Assembly: GCA_020638955.1 (NCBI GenBank)
Contig: JACKHO010000008.1
Location: 310,001 to 374,000 of the forward strand
DNA length: 64,000 bases
Reading direction: 5' to 3'
DNA from: Planctomycetaceae bacterium
Lineage (GTDB): Bacteria; Planctomycetota; Planctomycetia; Planctomycetales; Planctomycetaceae
Below the pieces are notes generated by a model. It had not been told where the DNA came from and searched no databases. It worked only from the letters and a program-made list of their open reading frames with translations. The stretch's first letter is position 1; each line of letters begins with the position of its first letter. Shown piece after piece: positions 59,372 to 64,000 of the stretch. The position numbers and the translations under genes are program-made.

Positions 59372-60918
59372 TGTCACCACTCGCTTTTCTAAACCAGTTG
59401 ACGGTGTCGCAGCGGAAAATTGTCTACGCTGCAATTGGCGCTCTTATGCTGCTTCCCATCCTTTTGTTGGGCAGTCCAGCGGACAAGCTCAATAAGGATG
59501 GAACGCCCATTCGGTCGGGTGGATATCTGGCACAAATGCGGTTTGACAACGAACTCGGCGAAGCCAGCCTGGGGAACGTCGACCCCACCAGCTCGGCGAT
59601 GAGTTTCAGTCTGCTCGGCTTTCGTGGCATTGTCGCCTGCATGTTGTGGAGCGAAGCCGACGATTTGAAGCAACGTAAAGAATTTGCCCAGTTGGAAAAG
59701 AAGGTTGAGTCCATTATTGAACTACAACCACACTTTCGTCAGGTGTGGGAGTTTCAAGGATGGAATCTGGCGTTCAATGTCTCGACCGAGTGCGACGACG
59801 TTCGCGAGCGCTATAAGTGGGTGAAGAAAGGAGCCAAGTTCATGATTCGCGGGACTGAGCGGAATCGTCGCGTCCCGGAATTACACTGGCAGACTGGTTA
59901 CTTCTTTGGAAGCAAAATCGGTCGGGCAGACGAAAAGGAAGAGTATCGACGGTTCTTCATTGCAGACCCCGATGAGAATGAAGACTTCGCCGGGAAGGCT
60001 GACCCCGAAATCAATCCTCAAGGTAAGGGCAACTATGAGGTGGCTCGTGACTGGTTCCTGAAAGCGAATGCACTGGTGACATCCGGACGCGAACAACATC
60101 AAATGGATGAGCCGCTCCTTCTGGCTTATCCCTCAAGTGCCCTCATCGATCATGCTACGGCAATTCAGGACGATGGCGTCCAGCCAGACGGCATGGAATT
60201 GGCTCGTCACGAAGATATTGTCGAGGCACTCGCTGAACTCAGTTACGACGACGATCCGGAAAAACGAAAAGAGAAGCAGGCACGTCTCGACGCTGCCTAC
60301 GACGCCTGGAAGGAACGGTGCCAAACAGCGTGGGAGAATGCTCTGGAAGCCTGGGTGACGGACTACGGTCGCATGCGGTTGAGGGCCACCGACCCGAATC
60401 GGACGCAGTTCATTCTCGAAGAGGATTTTCGTGAAATGGAACAGTTGGCGCTGGATCAGGGTGTAAAGCCGCAAGTTGTTCTGGATTGGCATTCACTGTA
60501 CCGCAGAACCACGAATTACCCCACGCGTAAGAAGCGGTGTGAGATTGAAAGCGATCCCAATATGACGGAAGCTCGCTATAAGCTGGCTGAAGGGAAGCGA
60601 CGCTTCACGTACATGTCGGATTTCGTAGGAGCAAAGGAACTTTTGATTCAGGGCCTGACGGACATGGAGGTCGTTGTCCGGAAGCAAACTCGTGACGATG
60701 GCTCAAATGCCCTGTTGGTCGATGAGCCGGATATCGTTCGAAATATCATCAAGTCGCAAATCCTGCTTGAGCAATCGTACTTGCTCAGTCATGAGAAACC
60801 GCCCGAAACGTTTCCCTTGAAGGACCTTGTCTGGGATAATCCAGATTCAACCATTCAAGGAATTAAACTCGAATCGCAGCAGGCCTATCAGGCCAAGTAC
60901 GGTTACCTCACTCAGTAG
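59371..60918 (+). CDS. Membrane-anchored accessory protein of the second ABC cassette, unknown family
   Basis: The 515-residue protein overlaps the permease stop by one base, so its translation is coupled. A hydrophobic helix (residues 17-36) anchors it; the rest is hydrophilic with 'LLGFRGIVACMLWSEADDLKQRKEFAQLEKKVESIIELQPHFRQVWEFQGWNLAFN', like the helical repeats of TPR-type proteins. Similar sequences follow ABC-2 permeases in planctomycetes from memory, but I know of no experimental function. I infer an extracytoplasmic or scaffold role in the exporter. Confidence 0.75.
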   Translation: MSPLAFLNQLTVSQRKIVYAAIGALMLLPILLLGSPADKLNKDGTPIRSGGYLAQMRFDNELGEASLGNVDPTSSAMSFSLLGFRGIVACMLWSEADDLKQRKEFAQLEKKVESIIELQPHFRQVWEFQGWNLAFNVSTECDDVRERYKWVKKGAKFMIRGTERNRRVPELHWQTGYFFGSKIGRADEKEEYRRFFIADPDENEDFAGKADPEINPQGKGNYEVARDWFLKANALVTSGREQHQMDEPLLLAYPSSALIDHATAIQDDGVQPDGMELARHEDIVEALAELSYDDDPEKRKEKQARLDAAYDAWKERCQTAWENALEAWVTDYGRMRLRATDPNRTQFILEEDFREMEQLALDQGVKPQVVLDWHSLYRRTTNYPTRKKRCEIESDPNMTEARYKLAEGKRRFTYMSDFVGAKELLIQGLTDMEVVVRKQTRDDGSNALLVDEPDIVRNIIKSQILLEQSYLLSHEKPPETFPLKDLVWDNPDSTIQGIKLESQQAYQAKYGYLTQ

Positions 60919-60982
60919 AACCTTTCACTCCCAGCAGTCGACACTGTCGGTTATGTGAGTCAACGAAAACTGGCGTAAGACA

Positions 60983-61429
60983 ATGGAATTACTGAACGCA
61001 ATTTGGCAACTCATTGTTGCTCTTGGGGCGTTGTTGGCGGCACTTCTGCACACGGCAGTGCCTTGGTTGCCTCTCGTTGCCTGGATTGCCTTCTGGCTGC
61101 TGGCTGTGAACTGGTCAAAGCTGTACCCGGTTCTCGACCGCGACCGTCTCGCTGGAGTGGTTCCGCTCGGGTTGATTGGGATTCTCCTGATTGGATTTCT
61201 CTCTGTCCTCACTTGGGGTGTCATTGCTCCGCCGGATGGTGGCCTCTACAACATTTTCGGACTGCAGTTGTCCAACTTTGTGGGGAAGACTGTTTACGTC
61301 ACAGGACTGTTCGTCATTGCCGCCATGTGCGCTTCCGTGCAGCTCTCCGGCTTTGTGAAGCCCTGGTGTCTGTTTGATGAAGCGGAAGAAGAGCCGGAGA
61401 GTGAGCCGCACCACGCTGGTCATCACTAG
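60983..61429 (+). CDS. Small four-helix membrane protein
   Basis: The 148-residue protein has four hydrophobic helices (about 5-25, 28-45, 60-80, 103-122) and a short acidic, histidine-rich tail (EAEEEPESEPHHAGHH). It follows the accessory gene by 64 bases on the same strand, so it probably belongs to the ABC cassette. No family is recognised. The His-rich end could bind metal. Ribosome site is weak. Confidence 0.7.
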   Translation: MELLNAIWQLIVALGALLAALLHTAVPWLPLVAWIAFWLLAVNWSKLYPVLDRDRLAGVVPLGLIGILLIGFLSVLTWGVIAPPDGGLYNIFGLQLSNFVGKTVYVTGLFVIAAMCASVQLSGFVKPWCLFDEAEEEPESEPHHAGHH

Positions 61430-61462
61430 ACTGGTTGAAGAGCTGACGAAAGGTGTTGTGCG

Positions 61463-62251
61463 GTGACGACAGGTAGAGAAATCATCGATTTTCTCGAAGG
61501 GTTTGCGCCGACTCGCTCTGCAGAAAGTTGGGATAACGTGGGGTTACTGCTCGGCGATTCGGCCCAGTCAGTCACGCGCGTTATGACATGTCTGACACTG
61601 ACGCCCGACGTCGCTCAGGAAGCGGTCACTGCTGGTGCTGAGTTTATCGTCACGCATCATCCCATTCTGTTTCGACCCGTGCAAAGTCTTACCACTGCAA
61701 ATCCACAAGGAGCAATGCTCCTTGGCCTTGCCCAGGCAGGGGTAGCGGTGTTCAGTCCGCACACCGCATTTGACAGTGCCGTGAATGGCGTGAATCAGCA
61801 GTTGGCCGAACTGTTTGAACTGCAGGACATCGCGCCAATTCGTCCGGCGGATGAAGAAAACGGTCCCGGATCGGGACGTCACGGAGTGCTTTCGACAGAG
61901 ACGACACTGGGCGATTTTGTTCGCGTTGTTGCCGAGCAACTGAGCGCCCCCCACCTCTCCTATGTGGGGGATGACCGACAGCGAGTGCAGCGGGTGGGAG
62001 TTGCGTGTGGGGCCGCTGCCGAATTCATGAGTGACGCGCGAAAACTTGGCTGCGACGTGCTGGTCACCGGTGAAGCCCGCTTCCATGACTGCCTGGAAGC
62101 GCGGGGGACGGGAATTGGTCTGGTGCTGGTGGGGCACTATCAGTCGGAGCGACCGGCGGTTGAGTCGTTGGCGGCAACGCTCAGCGAGAACTTTCCCGCT
62201 CTTGAGGTTTGGGCGAGCCGAACCGAGTCCGATCCGTTATCATGGATTTGA
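61463..62251 (+). CDS. NIF3-family dinuclear metal protein (GTP cyclohydrolase I type 2-like)
   Basis: The 262-residue protein starts at GTG 61463. Metal ligands are visible in 'EFIVTHHPILFRP' (two histidines), 'VFSPHTAFDSAVNGVN' (Asp) and 'LVLVGHYQSERPAVESL' (His and Glu). The 'SWDNVGLLLGD' start is typical. NIF3 proteins form hexamers with two metals per site; their biochemical role is uncertain despite the GTP cyclohydrolase label. Length is near family normal. The DUF983 gene follows with a short gap. Confidence 0.9.
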   Translation: MTTGREIIDFLEGFAPTRSAESWDNVGLLLGDSAQSVTRVMTCLTLTPDVAQEAVTAGAEFIVTHHPILFRPVQSLTTANPQGAMLLGLAQAGVAVFSPHTAFDSAVNGVNQQLAELFELQDIAPIRPADEENGPGSGRHGVLSTETTLGDFVRVVAEQLSAPHLSYVGDDRQRVQRVGVACGAAAEFMSDARKLGCDVLVTGEARFHDCLEARGTGIGLVLVGHYQSERPAVESLAATLSENFPALEVWASRTESDPLSWI

Positions 62252-62312
62252 TGTTCAAAGCATTCGCCAACTGAGTGCGGATGGTCGTTTTCTGGAATTG
62301 AGGTTGTCGTCC

Positions 62313-62729
62313 GTGTCAGGTGAGTTGGAACAGCAGTCCGGGCTTGTTGGTCGTCGACCCACGTTGACCGAAATGCTCGGGCGGGCCGCGCGCTTGCGGT
62401 GTCCCCGCTGCGGTGAGGGAAAGTTGTTCAAAGCGTGGTTCCGTATGCATACGGAGTGCAGCGGGTGTCACTTCCACTACGAGCGTGCTCCCGGCTATTT
62501 TCTGGGAGCTTCGTACATCAGCTATGGAATTACCGCCCTGACAATTACCCTGATTTTCATTCTGGGACGGTTTCAGTTTGGCGCCACGGCGAATCAGCTC
62601 ATTATTCCGCTGGCAGTACTTGCGTTACTGTTACCACTGTCGATGTTTCGGCATGCACGTGGAATTTGGATGGCGTTTGACTGCTATTTCGATTCCAGCG
62701 TGTTAGCTGACGAAGACAGGCCCCGTTGA
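62313..62729 (+). CDS. DUF983 membrane protein with zinc-ribbon start
   Basis: I take the GTG at 62313 (VSGELEQQSGLVGRRPTLTEMLGRAA), with GAGG 9 bases upstream; the longer frame from 62031 reads over the NIF3 gene in another frame. The 138-residue protein has four cysteines (LRCPRCGEGKLFKAW and ECSGCHF), then 'YERAPGYFLGASYISYG', the family signature, and two hydrophobic helices. DUF983 proteins are small membrane proteins of unknown role, sometimes linked to cytochrome oxidase. It follows NIF3 by 61 bases. Confidence 0.8.
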   Translation: MSGELEQQSGLVGRRPTLTEMLGRAARLRCPRCGEGKLFKAWFRMHTECSGCHFHYERAPGYFLGASYISYGITALTITLIFILGRFQFGATANQLIIPLAVLALLLPLSMFRHARGIWMAFDCYFDSSVLADEDRPR

Positions 62730-62784
62730 CCGTTTGTTTGATGGCGGTCCACCATGTCGTGATTTGTTTTGTTGAGTTGAAATC

Positions 62785-64000
62785 ATGTCCGAAGCGTCCT
62801 GGTACTACAAACTTCTCGGCGAAGAACTAGGGCCGGTGACGTTAACGGCTCTCAGAGACCTGGTTCGAGACGAATACCTCGGCCCCGAGGACGTTGTACG
62901 GCATGAGTCCGCATCTGAATGGCAATCTGTATCGCAAGTGGCGGAGCTTCAGGATCTCGCCGAACTGGCCGACAGCGACGACCTCGATTCCATGCTGGCC
63001 GATTCCGACGACATGGCCGGTGCCTTCGACATCGACAACATGCTTGTCGAGGAGGCGTCATTACCCGCACCAGCGCCTCACCGCGTGGTTCCTCGCTGGT
63101 ACTGCAAGGTGCTGAATCAGGAACTGGGGCCGTTTGAATATGAAGCGCTGCGGCTCATGGCAGAGTCGGGCGAGGTGGGGAAGTCCGACCTCATACGTGC
63201 CGAACGGGATGAGGAATGGGTGAAGGCTTCGACCATTCAGGGGCTGTTCACCGGAATCAAGCGGGAGAAGATTTCGAATGGCGATCAGAAAGTTACGAAC
63301 ACAGTCTCGCATCAACGCGCGGCGGTAAAGCCCGTGCAATGGGAGTGCCAAATCCTCGGCCAGGAATACGGGCCATTCGACACCGTGACGCTCCATGAAA
63401 TGGCACGCAAGGGAGAACTGGCCGAGAATGATTTTGTCCGGTCCGACCGAAATCCGGAGTGGGTTCCCGCCAGCACTGTTCCCGGAATCGAGTTTTCCAG
63501 TCCGCAGGTAATGACGCCTGCCGCCAGCGAATCCAAAACCGCAAAAGTCAGCGAGTCCAGGCCGAGCTCACCAGCGGAACCTCAGGCGGAGCGACCGCCG
63601 ACTCAGCCTGCTCCGGCCAGACCGACTCCAACCGCGCCAACTTCCCGTGCTTATTCACCACCGCCTGTCAGTGCATCGCCTCCGCCACCGCCGCCGTCGA
63701 ACCGAACTGCATCGGTTCCACCGCGACCTGTAACGCCCAAGAAGTCCTCGTCGGGTGGTGGGCTCAGTTTCAACTTCAAACTCGATCCCAAAATCCTCGG
63801 CGGCATAGGCGCGGTCGTTTTGCTGGTGTTGTTGTACTTCTTTATGCCCCCCATGTTTGAGGGAGATAAAGGGGAATTCAAGCAGGTGGCAGGCGTTTGG
63901 AAACAGATTATCAGCTTGGATCAAAGCAACGCTTCGGAAGAGGAATGGAAGAAATTTGCGGCGACCACCCGGCCACTGGTTGAGCAACATGCCCAGTCGC
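62785..64000 (+). CDS. Protein with three GYF_2 domains, cut by the window end
   Basis: ATG at 62785 opens a frame that runs to the window edge without a stop. Three GYF_2 (DUF4339-like) domains are seen: WYYKLLGEELGPV near residue 6, WYCKVLNQELGPF near 108 and WECQILGQEYGPF near 188, each followed by an EW.....V/T pattern. A proline- and serine-rich linker leads to a membrane helix (LGGIGAVVLLVLLYFFM) near 350, with an extracytoplasmic part following. The domain is thought to bind peptides or prolines. Common in planctomycetes. The C-terminal part is missing. Confidence 0.85.
   Translation, partial: MSEASWYYKLLGEELGPVTLTALRDLVRDEYLGPEDVVRHESASEWQSVSQVAELQDLAELADSDDLDSMLADSDDMAGAFDIDNMLVEEASLPAPAPHRVVPRWYCKVLNQELGPFEYEALRLMAESGEVGKSDLIRAERDEEWVKASTIQGLFTGIKREKISNGDQKVTNTVSHQRAAVKPVQWECQILGQEYGPFDTVTLHEMARKGELAENDFVRSDRNPEWVPASTVPGIEFSSPQVMTPAASESKTAKVSESRPSSPAEPQAERPPTQPAPARPTPTAPTSRAYSPPPVSASPPPPPPSNRTASVPPRPVTPKKSSSGGGLSFNFKLDPKILGGIGAVVLLVLLYFFMPPMFEGDKGEFKQVAGVWKQIISLDQSNASEEEWKKFAATTRPLVEQHAQS

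Noticed and set aside
1..64000. tRNA or rRNA genes
   Set aside because: No T-arm consensus with matching acceptor stem and no rRNA-like blocks were noticed on either strand.

Overview
The window looks like chromosomal DNA from a planctomycete. The evidence is a DUF1559 protein carrying the LLLPAVQQAREAARR signature and a DGSVRF motif, a YTV-type Tyr/Thr/Val-rich surface protein, a three-copy GYF_2 protein, a class V aminotransferase next to a LUD protein, ABC-2 export cassettes with very large permeases, and planctomycete-style intergenic hairpin elements. I see no rRNA, tRNA, CRISPR array, transposase or integrase.

Layout. 1-4448: a truncated secretin-N-like protein, a small lipoprotein, a biotin/lipoyl-like plus KOW-like protein and a secreted neutral ceramidase-like enzyme. 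4449-9686: a repeat-rich accessory stretch with a secreted protein whose C-terminus is frameshifted, a dense block of duplicated non-coding repeats, a lone nucleotidyltransferase-fold gene, a sugar-phosphate-isomerase-like TIM barrel and a FlgM-like small protein. 9687-18000: mostly minus-strand metabolism: a carotenoid-desaturase-like oxidoreductase, a GH57 glycosidase with a C-terminal frameshift, glycogen synthase, a TatD/EboB-like hydrolase and a PLP decarboxylase. 18266-29553: YTV protein, FabF, TsaD, an AI-2E-family permease, leucyl aminopeptidase, an NCS2 permease and a DUF1559 fusion. 29827-32408: a zinc-ribbon membrane protein and a small secreted duplicate of its C-terminal domain.

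The most interesting region is 37776-48570, nine consecutive minus-strand genes. From 5' to 3' they are two TerF-like VWA proteins, three TerY-like VWA proteins (one with a C-terminal zinc-binding tail), a PP2C-like phosphatase, a Ser/Thr kinase with a C-terminal zinc ribbon, and two proteins sharing a new beta-rich domain. In one of the last pair that domain is joined to a membrane module resembling YidC/Oxa1. This is an enlarged TerY-P (VWA, PP2C, kinase) phosphorylation system, related in composition to E. coli yegL-yegK-yegI, without TerC or TerD in view. A PMCA-type calcium ATPase with an unusual membrane insert lies directly downstream on the same strand, followed by a LUD protein and a cysteine-desulfurase-like enzyme.

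48780-64000: an N-acetylneuraminate-lyase-like aldolase, a pteridine-reductase-like SDR, a GntR (YtrA-type)/ABC ATPase/giant permease operon with a good palindromic operator, a carbon-nitrogen hydrolase, a second ABC cassette on the plus strand with two accessory membrane proteins, a NIF3-family protein, a DUF983 protein and a GYF_2 protein cut by the window end. All functions are read from sequence motifs and recalled family knowledge; no searches were run.
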